Shown: positions 7,525 through 15,389, numbered from the stretch's first letter. The stretch: DNA of 36,067 bases from Thermoleophilia bacterium (GCA_020438485.1 JAGQUM010000037.1:1-36067), one strand, 5' to 3'. Program-made: numbers and translations. The notes: a model not told the origin generated them from the sequence alone.

Positions 7525-8198
7525 CGTTCGTCGACCTTCAGGCGGGCCCGGACGCCTTCCGCGTATCCGGAGGCGATGCGGATGGCCATCCGGTCCATGG
7601 CTCGCTCGATGGTGCGCCGCTGGTCCGGCTGGCCGTCCAGGTGCGGCACGGCCGCCCTGTCGAGCGCACGGCGCAGGGCGAGGGCCTCCGTGATGGGCCC
7701 GTCGCCGGCCTGGCCGCCGGCCCCGTGACGGAAGCCCTCCCACTCGGCGTCGCGCAGGAACCCCGAGAGATCGCCGGACTCCACCCCGCCGGCCAGCGCG
7801 TCGACCGCGTCCAGCGCGCGCGTCCTCCGGCCGGCGGCGCTGCGCGCCGTGACGGCGCGGCTGCGGGCGAGCTCCTCCTCGAACACCGCGGCGATCGCGC
7901 CGCGGGAGCGCCGCACGAGCGCCGCGACCTCCGGCATGGCGGGCACGCGGGTCGGGACGAGCTCGGTTCCGCGCGACGACCCGGACGGCGGCCCGGCTCC
8001 CCGGTCCTTCAACCACTTCACCAGCGTCTCGCGCTCGAACCGGCGGTGGCCGCCGGGGGTGCGCACGTGGGGAACCCGGCCGGCGGCGGCCCAGGCGCGC
8101 AAGGACGAGGAACTGACTCCGAGCATGCGCGCGGCGGCCGATACCGACAGCATCTCGCGGTCATCCACCGACGTCTCCACGTGCGTGCCCTTGGCCAT
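7521..8198 (-). CDS. GGHRRF-type HTH regulator A (tandem paralogue)
   Basis: This 225-aa protein has the same architecture as its downstream neighbour: an N-terminal HTH (LSVSAAARMLGVSSSSLRAW, HVRTPGGHRRFERETLVKWL) and a helical C-terminal domain with the parallel block GVESGDLSGFLRDAEWEGFR. The two are clearly paralogous but diverged outside the HTH. I place the start at the ATG at 8198 because GGGGAGG lies 8 nt upstream; a GTG at 8207 would overlap that site. A dyad and a third half-site lie over the apparent promoter (8237-8275), suggesting autoregulation. Family placement in the MerR-like HTH group is good; the biological role is unknown. Confidence 0.82.
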   Translation of the reverse strand: MAKGTHVETSVDDREMLSVSAAARMLGVSSSSLRAWAAAGRVPHVRTPGGHRRFERETLVKWLKDRGAGPPSGSSRGTELVPTRVPAMPEVAALVRRSRGAIAAVFEEELARSRAVTARSAAGRRTRALDAVDALAGGVESGDLSGFLRDAEWEGFRHGAGGQAGDGPITEALALRRALDRAAVPHLDGQPDQRRTIERAMDRMAIRIASGYAEGVRARLKVDER

Positions 8199-8236
8199 TT
8201 CGCGCACCTCCCCGAACGCCCGCCGGGTCTCGTGAC

Positions 8237-8275
8237 AACGGTGTCTAACCGTTACAATCTGTCTCTGTCACCGTT
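8237..8275 (-). promoter_or_regulatory. Promoter with dyad operator for the regulator pair
   Basis: AACGGT (8237-8242) and ACCGTT (8248-8253) form a perfect dyad with a 5-nt spacer. A third ACCGTT lies at 8270-8275, 22 nt, or two helical turns, from the second. On the minus strand GTGACA and TTAGAC are separated by 17 nt and could be -35 and -10 boxes, placing the dyad over the -10 and transcription start. This fits autorepression by the adjacent HTH proteins, which is inference. Confidence 0.55.
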
Positions 8276-8417
8276 TCTTGCACGACCGGCGCTTTCGCGC
8301 AACCGGAATCGCGCACGAAGTACGCCAAAAGTCGGCGGATCCGGGGCCGAACATAATGGTCCTGCCTGAAACCTATGAAATCCGACCACCGAACGCGCGG
8401 CGGCTATCCCTTTTCGG
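8276..8417. other. AT-richer intergenic segment
   Basis: The stretch between the regulator promoter and the end of the DedA gene is visibly less GC-rich than its surroundings. It contains a TATAAT-like CATAAT at 8350-8355 on the plus strand, but no coding frame that I trust. It could hold a small RNA promoter; nothing further can be supported. Confidence 0.3.
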
Positions 8418-9101
8418 TTATCCCGCCGTGGCGTCCGGGTCCGGGGCGCCGGTGCGGCGCTCAGCGGCGAGGCGGGCCTCGTGCGCGCGGCGCATGGCGT
8501 GCTCGCGTCGCGTGATCACGAAGGCCACGACGACCATCACCCCGCCGGCGACCACGAACGCCACCCACGTCTGCTCGGCGAACGCCTTGCCGGCGAAGTA
8601 GCCGAGCAGGGCCGCCTGCGTCGACCACAGGACCGCGCCGATGGACTCGTACATGAGGAAGCGCGGGTACGTGAGGTGTCCGGAGCCGCACGCCATGTTG
8701 ACCGCGATGCGCAGGCCGGGAAGGAACCGGCCCCCGATGACCAGGGGGCGCGCGTTGCGCTCCACCATCGCGTCGGCCTGCGCGTAGCGCTTCGCGCCGA
8801 CCATTCGGGTGAGGAAACGCTGGATGGGCCCGGCGCCCCATCGCCCGATCCAGAACGCCAGGGAATCGCCCAGCATCGCCCCCAGGGCCCCGGCCGCGAT
8901 GACCAGCAGGAGGTGCCCCTTGCCGTGCGCGGCCAGCACGGCGGCCCCCACGATGGCCGTCTCGCCCGGGAGGATCGGCAGCACCCCGTCGCCCGCAACG
9001 ACCGCGAGGACGCCGAAGAACCCCCACTTCGCCACCACGTCGCCCAGGTCGTGGGCCTTCGCCATCAGGTCGGAGATGACGAGCAGGGACAGCGGGTTCA
9101 T
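8418..9101 (-). CDS. DedA-family membrane protein
   Basis: The 227-aa protein has the DedA/VTT (SNARE-associated) layout. A first hydrophobic stretch leads to LPILPGETAIVGAAVLA, followed by GALGAMLGDSLAFWIGRWGAG and the family motif GGRFLPGLRIAVNMACG, and then two more membrane helices. The C-terminal tail is Arg/Ala-rich and cytoplasmic. DedA proteins support membrane homeostasis; some members flip polyprenyl-phosphate or phosphatidylethanolamine carriers (family knowledge). The conserved acidic residue in PGE and the FxPxxR arginine are present. GGAG lies 4 nt before the ATG. The exact cargo cannot be inferred. Confidence 0.9.
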   Translation of the reverse strand: MNPLSLLVISDLMAKAHDLGDVVAKWGFFGVLAVVAGDGVLPILPGETAIVGAAVLAAHGKGHLLLVIAAGALGAMLGDSLAFWIGRWGAGPIQRFLTRMVGAKRYAQADAMVERNARPLVIGGRFLPGLRIAVNMACGSGHLTYPRFLMYESIGAVLWSTQAALLGYFAGKAFAEQTWVAFVVAGGVMVVVAFVITRREHAMRRAHEARLAAERRTGAPDPDATAG

Positions 9102-9208
9102 CGGTCTCCGGCGAACGGGAACGGCGTCGGGACACCATACCGGCGGTTCAACCGTGCCGGATCACGGCCGATTGACGTTTCACACATGTCCGCCACACGG
9201 AATACCCC

Positions 9209-9214
9209 TACCCT
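9209..9214 (+). promoter_or_regulatory. Leaderless-type -10 element (L,D-transpeptidase)
   Basis: TACCCT ends 7 nt before the chosen ATG at 9222. There is no Shine-Dalgarno sequence. The -35 region is not recognisable. Confidence 0.45.
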
Positions 9215-9221
9215 TCGCGTG

Positions 9222-9959
9222 ATGACCGCCCGCTCGCGCCGCGCCGCCCTCGCCGTGTCCCTCTGCGCCCTCGCGCTCGCCGCGCCGCCCGCGCTGGGCC
9301 AGGCGACGGCACCCGCGTACGGCCCCGAGGTGCCCACCGCGTCGCGCACGTGGGTCGGCCGGCTGGTGGCCAGCGTCGTGGTGCGCAGCCAGCCGCGGGA
9401 CGGCGCCCCCCGCGTGATGACCGTCGGCCCCATCGCCCCCCTCGGTAAGGGCATCACGACGCTGTCGATCATCGACCGGCGACGTGACGTCACGGGCAGG
9501 ATGTGGGCGAAGGTGCTGTTGCCGCGCCGCCCGAACGGCTCGGCCGGGTGGCTCCCCGCCGACCAGATGCGGCTTCTCGCGACGCCCATCCGGGTGCGCA
9601 TCGACCTCAGCGAACGGCGCTTGTACGTGTTCCGGGCGGGCCGGCTGCTGCGGCGTTACCCCGTGGCGGTGGGCGCGCTCGACACCCCCACCCCCACCGG
9701 GCGTTTCGCGGTGGCGGAGATGATCCGCACGAACCACCCCGGCGCGTTCCTCGGGCCGCTGGTGTTCCCGCTCACCGGCTTCTCGCGCGTGCTGAACGAG
9801 TACGCGGGCGGCAACGGCCGCGTGGCCATCCACGGCACATCCCTGCCGGAGCTCATCGGCACCCGGGCCAGCCACGGATGCATCCGCATGCGCAACGCCG
9901 ACGTGGTGGCGCTGTCGCGGCTGCTGCGTCCCGGCGCTCCGGTCCGGATCGTGCCCTGA
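9222..9959 (+). CDS. L,D-transpeptidase (YkuD domain), secreted
   Basis: The 245-aa protein has a signal peptide (RRAALAVSLCALALAAPPALG) and a small beta-rich region that resembles an SH3-like wall-binding domain (SVVVRSQPRDG to GWLPADQM). A YkuD catalytic domain follows. The active-site pattern is complete: VAIHGTS, then RASHGCIRMRNADV with the catalytic Cys in SHGCIRM. Such enzymes form 3-3 peptidoglycan cross-links or attach proteins to the wall. The ATG at 9222 fits a TACCCT -10 element 7 nt upstream (leaderless). An ATG at 9186 would add 12 residues before the signal peptide and is less likely. It is transcribed divergently from the DedA gene. Confidence 0.92.
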   Translation: MTARSRRAALAVSLCALALAAPPALGQATAPAYGPEVPTASRTWVGRLVASVVVRSQPRDGAPRVMTVGPIAPLGKGITTLSIIDRRRDVTGRMWAKVLLPRRPNGSAGWLPADQMRLLATPIRVRIDLSERRLYVFRAGRLLRRYPVAVGALDTPTPTGRFAVAEMIRTNHPGAFLGPLVFPLTGFSRVLNEYAGGNGRVAIHGTSLPELIGTRASHGCIRMRNADVVALSRLLRPGAPVRIVP

Positions 9960-9977
9960 CCCAGGTGGGCCCGCTGG

Positions 9978-9983
9978 TACAGT
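9978..9983 (+). promoter_or_regulatory. Leaderless-type -10 element (571-aa protein)
   Basis: TACAGT ends 7 nt before the ATG at 9991, in the 31-nt gap after the L,D-transpeptidase gene. It indicates that the downstream gene has its own promoter despite the short spacing. Confidence 0.5.
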
Positions 9984-9990
9984 CCGGCCG

Positions 9991-11706
9991 ATGAGCAGGA
10001 TCGCCCAGGCCGCGATGTCGATCCTGGCGGCGGGACCCGTCGCCGCCTCCGACATCGGTCGCCTGCTGGCGCGCCAAGGCGTCACGAAGGCCCGGGACCC
10101 GGGCGCCGCCGTGCGCCGTGCCCTGCGCGACGACTCCCGCGTGCTGCACCTGCACGACGGCCGGCTGGCTCGCGTGGACCAGGCCTTGTCGGGCATCGCG
10201 CTCACGACGCGCGTGACGCGCGAGGCCCGCGAACGCGGCGTCCTCCACCTGGACGGCGACCTGGCCCCGCTTGGGCCTCTGGGCCTCGACGCGGTGGACC
10301 TCCCCGACCGCGCGGCCGCGGGGGACCTGGTGGTGGTGAGGGTGGAGGACGGCGCCAGCGCCCGCGTGAGCGTGGCCGTGATGGGGGCGGGCGCCGGCGC
10401 GCGCGCCGCGGACGAGGCCGAGCTCGCCGAGGCGGTCGCCGCGCGCCTGGCGCGCACGAACGCGGGCCTCGCCGCCGCGACCTCCATCGCCCGGCTCGCA
10501 CCCCTGTTCGTGGCGGTGTCGGCCGCCCGTCCCGACGCGTTCCGCGTGCCGGGGCGGCCGCTGACGGAGGCGCTGCGCGAGGCGGGGTGGGAGGTCCACC
10601 TGGGCTGGGTCGGTGGCCGCGGAACCGCATGGGCATCGGTGACCGAGGAGGAGGTCGCCGCCCTGGAGGCCGACGTCGCGCAGCTGCTGGCCGCCGAACG
10701 GGCGCTGGATGCGGCCCGCGCGCAGGATCGTGTGGTGACGCTGGTGCGCCGGCACCTGCCGGAGCGCGCGCCCGAGGCTCGTCGCCGCCTGGCGAGGGTT
10801 CTGGCGCGCGCGGGCAGGCACGAACACGGGCTGGCCGTTCTGACCGCCGCCATGCGGTTCCGCGACCCCGAGGACTCATACGAGGCGGCGCTTCTGGCCG
10901 TCCGCTCGGGTGACGCGGTGCGCGCCCGGCGCTGGGTCAACGAGGGGCTCGCCCTCGCGCCCGAGGAGGGCGAGCTGGCCGCGTGCCTCGAGGACCTGGC
11001 GTCCGACCTCGACGCGCAGGCGGCGTTGGTCGCGGCGCGCGAGTCGCTGCACCTGCCGGGCGCCCGCCACGACCTCGTGATGCGTTACGCGCGGGCGATC
11101 GTGGCGCCGCGGCGTTCGTACCTCGTGGAGGCGCTCGTCGACGAGGCGTTCGCCGAGCTCGAGTACCGCGACGCCGCGCGCCTGATGGAGGCCATGGCGG
11201 GGGCTGGCGACGCGGGCGTCGACGCATGCCACGCGTGCGCGGCCGTGCTGCCCGAGGCGCTCGCCACGGTGGCGAGAAGCGTGGTGGAGGGCACCGCCCC
11301 GCGGCGCGCCTGGGTGGAGGGTCTCGTGGATGCGATGCCCGTCCGCGCGTGGGCCACCCATCGCGACGCGGCGCCCGACCAGCAGCAGTTGCTGATCGTC
11401 GTGGGCAAGGAACTGCGCCGCTGCTCGGGTCTCGTGGTGCTGCGGGACTTCCTCAGTATGGGCGGCGCCGTGAAGGACGCGTTCTTTCTGCCCGACTTGG
11501 TCGAGGCGAGGCTGGCGCGCGAGGTGTTCGCGCCCATGGCCGAGCTGGGCGTCCCCAGCCACCCCACGTCGCTGCGCGGGGCCGTGGCGGCCCTCCGGGA
11601 CGGGCTGGAGCTCACGGATGAGCGCGGGTGGGAGATGCCGTCGAGCGCCCGCCAGAACGTGCGCGAGCGCATCGACCGCTGGGTGCTGGGGAGGCTGCCC
11701 GCCTGA
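9991..11706 (+). CDS. Uncharacterised 571-aa protein, possible winged-helix N-terminus and helical repeats
   Basis: I cannot assign a known function. Residues 1-70 (IAQAAMSILAAGPVAASDIG, then AVRRALRDDSRVLHLHDGRL) resemble a HARE-type or RpoE-delta-type winged helix, in which a short wing carries the residue pattern of a substrate or DNA reader. Residues about 75-210 are mixed alpha/beta. From about 215 to 420 the protein is almost entirely helical, with alternating pairs such as RRLARVLARAGRHEHGLAVL and YEAALLAVRSGDAVRARRWV that read as TPR-like repeats. There is no signal peptide or membrane segment. It has its own apparent promoter and no operon partner. The HARE comparison is a visual judgement, and a general scaffold role is equally possible. 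Confidence 0.75.
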   Translation: MSRIAQAAMSILAAGPVAASDIGRLLARQGVTKARDPGAAVRRALRDDSRVLHLHDGRLARVDQALSGIALTTRVTREARERGVLHLDGDLAPLGPLGLDAVDLPDRAAAGDLVVVRVEDGASARVSVAVMGAGAGARAADEAELAEAVAARLARTNAGLAAATSIARLAPLFVAVSAARPDAFRVPGRPLTEALREAGWEVHLGWVGGRGTAWASVTEEEVAALEADVAQLLAAERALDAARAQDRVVTLVRRHLPERAPEARRRLARVLARAGRHEHGLAVLTAAMRFRDPEDSYEAALLAVRSGDAVRARRWVNEGLALAPEEGELAACLEDLASDLDAQAALVAARESLHLPGARHDLVMRYARAIVAPRRSYLVEALVDEAFAELEYRDAARLMEAMAGAGDAGVDACHACAAVLPEALATVARSVVEGTAPRRAWVEGLVDAMPVRAWATHRDAAPDQQQLLIVVGKELRRCSGLVVLRDFLSMGGAVKDAFFLPDLVEARLAREVFAPMAELGVPSHPTSLRGAVAALRDGLELTDERGWEMPSSARQNVRERIDRWVLGRLPA

Positions 11707-11720
11707 GGGGGCGCGCCGCG

Positions 11721-12053
11721 CTACGCCGCGCGGCGGAGGGGGATGACGTCCGCGTCGCTCTCGGGGCGGGCGACCGCCGCGGGGGCCGTCCGGGGGCGTC
11801 GCGCCAGGGCGAGCCGCGGCAGCGGAAGGGCGCCGAGGGCCAGGGCGGCGGTGCCTCCGACGGCGATCCACACGCCCTCCCACACCCGGAGCCTCAACGC
11901 GACGAGGCCCAGGGCCACCAGCGCCCCGCCGCCCATCAGCAACAGGGCCGTCGCGCCGTCGCGGCTATCCCGGTCCGCCATCAGCGCCCGGCAGTTGACG
12001 CCGATCACGCCGAGTGCGGCGATCACTCCCAGGGACGCAACGATCTCCAGCAC
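11721..12053 (-). CDS. Small membrane protein, three predicted helices
   Basis: The 110-aa protein has three hydrophobic segments: IVASLGVIAALGVIGVN, ATALLLMGGGALVALGLVAL and GVWIAVGGTAALALGALPL. A basic tail of about 30 residues ends PESDADVIPLRRAA and should be cytoplasmic. I chose the GTG at 12053, which has GAGGAG 6 nt upstream and begins just before the first helix; a longer in-frame opening upstream is Arg-rich and unlikely. No family is recognised. It converges on the 571-aa gene with a 14-nt gap and diverges from the small gene at 12183. Confidence 0.65.
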   Translation of the reverse strand: MLEIVASLGVIAALGVIGVNCRALMADRDSRDGATALLLMGGGALVALGLVALRLRVWEGVWIAVGGTAALALGALPLPRLALARRPRTAPAAVARPESDADVIPLRRAA

Positions 12054-12170
12054 GGGGTACTCCTCGCGTCGTCGCCGCGCTCGGGTCGCGCGGCGTGCAC
12101 GGCCGGAGTTCGCCCGGGCCACGACCGCACCTGCCCGCCCGCGGCAAGGCGCAATGCGCGTTTCCTGTGC

Positions 12171-12176
12171 GATAAT
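12171..12176 (+). promoter_or_regulatory. Leaderless-type -10 element
   Basis: GATAAT, close to the consensus TATAAT, is followed by exactly 6 nt and then the ATG at 12183, so transcription should start on the A of the start codon. Confidence 0.6.
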
Positions 12177-12182
12177 CCGCAC

Positions 12183-12440
12183 ATGTCTGATGAGCTTTCG
12201 CCCACGCTGCTCGAGTCGCTCGGCGTTCTCGATCCGCAGCTGGCCACCGAGTTGAAGGATGCGCTTGTCCCCGTGGCCGCCGAGATCGGAGACCGCGAGG
12301 AGGCCGTGCTCCAGCGGCTGGCCAACGGCATCGCCACCGGCGCGAAGCCCGCGGAGCTCAACGCGTTCGTACGGCTGCTCCCGGTGACCGTCAGCCGGGC
12401 CGTTCAGCCCGTCATCGAGCCGGTGATCGCCGCCACCTGA
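12183..12440 (+). CDS. Small soluble helical protein, unknown
   Basis: This 85-aa acidic protein (MSDELSPTLLESLGVLDPQL to AVQPVIEPVIAAT) reads as four or so amphipathic helices with no membrane segment, cysteine or obvious motif. A near-consensus GATAAT element sits exactly 6 nt before the ATG, and the codon bias is that of a real gene. No family is recognised. It ends next to a hairpin shared with the convergent ppk2 gene. It is probably expressed on its own as a leaderless mRNA. Confidence 0.65.
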   Translation: MSDELSPTLLESLGVLDPQLATELKDALVPVAAEIGDREEAVLQRLANGIATGAKPAELNAFVRLLPVTVSRAVQPVIEPVIAAT

Positions 12441-12448
12441 CCCGCCTG

Positions 12449-12466
12449 CGCCCCGCCTACGGGGCG
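12449..12466. terminator. Bidirectional hairpin between the 85-aa gene and ppk2
   Basis: CGCCCCG (12449-12455) pairs with CGGGGCG (12460-12466) over the 4-nt loop CCTA. The hairpin includes the ppk2 stop codon and could end transcription from both sides. Confidence 0.5.
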
Positions 12467-13284
12467 GGCGCGTGGCGCAGTTCCTCGGGCAGGTCCTCCG
12501 GCAGCGGCGGTTCCGCGAGGTCCATCCCCTCGAGTGCCTCGGCGATGGCCTGCATCACGACGATGTTGCGCACCCACTTGCGGTCGGCGGGCACGATGAG
12601 CCACGGCGCGTCCGGCCGCGACGTGCGGCGGATGGCGTCCTCGTAGGCCTCCGCGTACTCGTCCCACTGGGCGCGGCGCGCGTAATCGTCGGGGTTGTGC
12701 TTCCAGCGCTTGATCGGGTTGTGCACCCTCTCGCGCAGCCGCTCGAGCTGCTCGTCGGGCGACACGTGCAGCATGAACTTGACGATCGTGGTGCCGTTGT
12801 CGGTGAGGAACTGCTCGAAGCGGTTGATCTGCTCGAAACGCGGTTCCCACACGTCGCGGGGCACCAGCTCGTCCACCCGCACCACGAGCACGTCCTCGTA
12901 GTGGGAGCGGTTGAACAGCGACATGCGCCCCTTCTCGGGCGTCTCCTGGTGGACGCGCCACAGGTAGTCGTGCGCGAGCTCGGGCTTCGTCGGCGTGCTG
13001 AACCCGCGCAGGTGGATCAGCATGGGCTGCATCGCGTGGCCCAGCGCCTTGATGACGCCGTCCTTGCCCGCGGCGTCGACCCCCTGGAACACGGCCAGCA
13101 GCGATCGGCGCGACGCCGCCAACAGGCCCTGCTGGCGCTCGAGCCGCTCGGTGAGATCGGCGAGGATGTCCGCCTCGTCGTCGCGGTCCAGCCCGAGGTC
13201 GTCGCCGGGATCGCGCCGGTCCAGCCGCGGCCGGCGTCCCTTGCCCACCCGCAGGGGTGCCAGATCGACGTGCGTCTTCGGCAT
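12457..13284 (-). CDS. ppk2: Polyphosphate kinase 2 family phosphotransferase
   Basis: The 275-aa protein matches the PPK2 family. The Walker A loop FQGVDAAGKDGVIKALGHAM is followed by FNRSHYEDVLVVRV (Walker B region), IVKFMLHVSPDEQLERLRER and the lid motif KRWKHNPDD. PPK2 enzymes transfer phosphate between polyphosphate and nucleoside mono- or diphosphates and usually run in the nucleotide-forming direction. Whether this one prefers AMP or ADP cannot be read safely. The ATG at 13284 has GAGGAAAGG upstream and is preceded by TAGGGT (-10) about 30 nt away. It is divergent from the sugar dehydrogenase operon. It fits the phosphate theme of the window. Confidence 0.92.
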   Translation of the reverse strand: MPKTHVDLAPLRVGKGRRPRLDRRDPGDDLGLDRDDEADILADLTERLERQQGLLAASRRSLLAVFQGVDAAGKDGVIKALGHAMQPMLIHLRGFSTPTKPELAHDYLWRVHQETPEKGRMSLFNRSHYEDVLVVRVDELVPRDVWEPRFEQINRFEQFLTDNGTTIVKFMLHVSPDEQLERLRERVHNPIKRWKHNPDDYARRAQWDEYAEAYEDAIRRTSRPDAPWLIVPADRKWVRNIVVMQAIAEALEGMDLAEPPLPEDLPEELRHAPAP

Positions 13285-13313
13285 CGGGGGCCTTTCCTCG
13301 GAAACGGTCCCAC

Positions 13314-13319
13314 ACCCTA
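13314..13319 (-). promoter_or_regulatory. Probable -10 element of ppk2
   Basis: TAGGGT on the minus strand lies 29 nt before the ppk2 ATG, leaving room for the visible GAGGAAAGG ribosome-binding site. A similar TAGGGT precedes the aconitase gene. Confidence 0.35.
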
Positions 13320-13354
13320 GCCGCGGCGACCCGCGCGACGCACTCCCGCGTCGG

Positions 13355-13360
13355 TAACCT
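13355..13360 (+). promoter_or_regulatory. Leaderless-type -10 element (sugar dehydrogenase operon)
   Basis: TAACCT is followed by exactly 6 nt and the ATG at 13367. The same hexamer occurs before the PAS protein and ettA. Confidence 0.55.
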
Positions 13361-13366
13361 GTGCCC

Positions 13367-14584
13367 ATGTTCGCTTCCACGAGGGGCACGGTCGTCGCCG
13401 CCGGGGCGCTGGGCACCGCCGCGGTGCTGGCGGTGGGGTGCGGCTCGAGCGCCCCGTCCGTCACGTCCGCGGATACCGCCACCCCCACCACCGTCCCCAC
13501 GGCGACGGCCCAGGCGACCGCCGCGTCGGGCGGCCTGCGCCTGCGCCGCGTCGCCGCGGGTCTCGCCGACGCCCTCTTCGTGACGTCCGCGCCGGGTCGC
13601 GCCGGGGAGCTGTACGTGGTGCAGCAGTCGGGGCGCATCCGCGTGGTGCGCGGCGGACGGGTGCTTCCCCGGCCGTTCCTCGACATCTCCCGCAGCATCT
13701 CCAGCGGAGGGGAGCGAGGCCTCCTGGGCCTCGCGTTCGACCCGGGTTTCGCCCGCAACCGGCGTTTCTACGTCCACTACACGGACCCCGCCGGCAACAC
13801 CCGCGTGGCGCGCTATACGGCCCGCCCGACGCCCGCCGCGACGGCCGCGACCGGGCGCGTCATCCTGCGTCAGCAGCAGCCCTACCCCAACCACAACGGC
13901 GGCATGCTGGCGTTCGGGCCGGACGGGATGCTTTACGTGGGCCTGGGCGACGGCGGCAGCGCGGGGGACCCTGAGAACCGCGCGCAGGACCTCTCGACGC
14001 TGCTGGGCAAGATCCTGCGCATCGACGTCCGCGGCAACGGCGGCTACCGCGTTCCGCCCGACAACCCGTTCGCGCGCACGGCGGGAGCCCGGGGCGAGAT
14101 CTGGCACTACGGACTGCGTAATCCCTGGCGGTTCTCGTTCGACCGCACCACGGGCGACCTCTGGATCGCCGACGTCGGCCAGAACGCCATCGAGGAGATC
14201 GACCGTGCGCCGGCCGGCAGGGGCGGGCTGAACTTCGGCTGGAACGCGTGGGAGGGCCGCAGCCGGTTCGACGGCGGCCCGCTGCGCCCCGGTAGCACCC
14301 CGACGCCGCCGGTGGCCCAGTACACGCACGCCAGCGGCGTGTCGGTGACCGGTGGCTACGTGTACCGCGGCACCGCCATCCCCGCGCTGCGCGGCCGCTA
14401 CGTCTACGCCGACTACGGCTCGGGGCGCGTGTGGACGCTGCGCGCCGCGGCCCGGCCGGGGGCGCCGCGCGAGGAGACCCGGCGCCTCGGCGCCAGGCTG
14501 CAGGGCGTGACGTCGTTCGGTGAGGACGCCGCCGGCGGCGTGTACGTGATCGCCAACCAGAGCCTGTACCGCTTCACCCGCTGA
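13367..14584 (+). CDS. PQQ-type glucose/sorbosone dehydrogenase-like lipoprotein
   Basis: The 405-aa protein is a six-bladed beta-propeller of the glucose/sorbosone dehydrogenase family. Visible landmarks are LYVVQQSGRIRVV, GGERGLLGLAFDPGFARN, HNGGMLAFGPDGMLYVGLGD, LLGKILRIDV, YGLRNPWRFSFD and WIADVGQNAIEEID. Relatives oxidise aldose sugars using PQQ and calcium (family knowledge); no PQQ synthesis gene is in the window. A lipobox (LAVGC, Cys25) followed by a Thr/Ala-rich linker predicts anchoring to the outer face of the membrane. The ATG at 13367 lies exactly 6 nt after a TAACCT -10 box. It heads a four-gene plus-strand operon with hemQ, an alcohol dehydrogenase and a sugar-nucleotide transferase. 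Confidence 0.88.
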   Translation: MFASTRGTVVAAGALGTAAVLAVGCGSSAPSVTSADTATPTTVPTATAQATAASGGLRLRRVAAGLADALFVTSAPGRAGELYVVQQSGRIRVVRGGRVLPRPFLDISRSISSGGERGLLGLAFDPGFARNRRFYVHYTDPAGNTRVARYTARPTPAATAATGRVILRQQQPYPNHNGGMLAFGPDGMLYVGLGDGGSAGDPENRAQDLSTLLGKILRIDVRGNGGYRVPPDNPFARTAGARGEIWHYGLRNPWRFSFDRTTGDLWIADVGQNAIEEIDRAPAGRGGLNFGWNAWEGRSRFDGGPLRPGSTPTPPVAQYTHASGVSVTGGYVYRGTAIPALRGRYVYADYGSGRVWTLRAAARPGAPREETRRLGARLQGVTSFGEDAAGGVYVIANQSLYRFTR

Positions 14585-14591
14585 CCCCGGA

Positions 14592-15389
14592 GTGCCGTTG
14601 CCCGCGACGCCGACCCCCGCCCACGAGCCGCTGGAGCCCTCCGAGGGGTGGGGCGTCGTGCACCTGTTTCTGCGTGCCGAGCGCGGGGGCGACGCGTCCG
14701 GGATTCTCGACGCGATCGCCCGCTTCACGGCCGTGGACCCGCAGCAGGTCGTGGCGTTCTCGGTGCTGGGCGGCCGCGCCGACCTGGGCGTGATGGCCCT
14801 GGGGCCCGACGTGGATGCGCTGGACGCCTTCACGAAGGACGTGCTGGCGGGTCCCGTGGAGGTCGTCTACTCGTTCTTCTCGCTGACCGAGCTGTCCGAG
14901 TACACGGCCACCGAGGACGACGAGCGGGCCCGCCTGGAAGCGGAGGGAACGGCCGACGTCGACGCGGCGTTGGCGGAATGGCGCGACCGGATGGCGATCT
15001 ATCGCCGCCACCGCCTTCACCCGCGCATGCCCGGCAAGCGCCTCATCTCGTTCTACCCGATGGCCAAGACCCGGACGCCGGGCGCCAACTGGTACGGCCT
15101 GCCGTTCGAGGAGCGCAAGCGGCTGATGCTGGGCCACGGGCGCGTGGGCCGCACGTACGCGGGACGGGTGTTGCAGCTCATCACGGGCTGCACGGGCCTG
15201 GACGACTGGGAGTGGGGGGTCACGCTGCTGGCCGACGACCCCGTGGCCCTCAAGGACATCGTGTACGAGATGCGGTTCGACCCCGTCAGCGCCGACTACG
15301 GCGTGTTCGGGTCGTTCTGGACGGGCTTGGTGATGGATCCGGCCGACGCGGCCCGCCGCGCCGGCCTCGACGCGGGGGCGGCGGCATGA
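14592..15389 (+). CDS. hemQ: Coproheme decarboxylase (HemQ/ChdC, chlorite-dismutase family)
   Basis: HemQ converts coproheme III to protoheme, the last step of the coproporphyrin-dependent haem pathway used by Actinomycetota and Bacillota. The 265-aa protein carries the family hallmarks: ISFYPMAKTR containing the catalytic Tyr, NWYGLPFEERKRLMLGHG with the proximal haem-ligand His, YAGRVLQLITGCTGLDDWEW, and IVYEMRFDPVSADYGVFG. A GTG at 14592 and a TTG at 14598 are both possible starts; GGAG lies 5 nt before the TTG, so the true product may be 2 residues shorter. It lies 7 nt after the sugar dehydrogenase gene, and its stop overlaps the next start. Other haem genes are not in the window. Confidence 0.93.
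   Translation: MPLPATPTPAHEPLEPSEGWGVVHLFLRAERGGDASGILDAIARFTAVDPQQVVAFSVLGGRADLGVMALGPDVDALDAFTKDVLAGPVEVVYSFFSLTELSEYTATEDDERARLEAEGTADVDAALAEWRDRMAIYRRHRLHPRMPGKRLISFYPMAKTRTPGANWYGLPFEERKRLMLGHGRVGRTYAGRVLQLITGCTGLDDWEWGVTLLADDPVALKDIVYEMRFDPVSADYGVFGSFWTGLVMDPADAARRAGLDAGAAA

Noticed and set aside
8344-8601. Plus-strand frame starting MVLPETYEIRPP after CATAAT
   Set aside because: Most of it is antisense to the DedA gene, and it becomes Arg/Ala/Thr-rich there; there is no ribosome-binding site.
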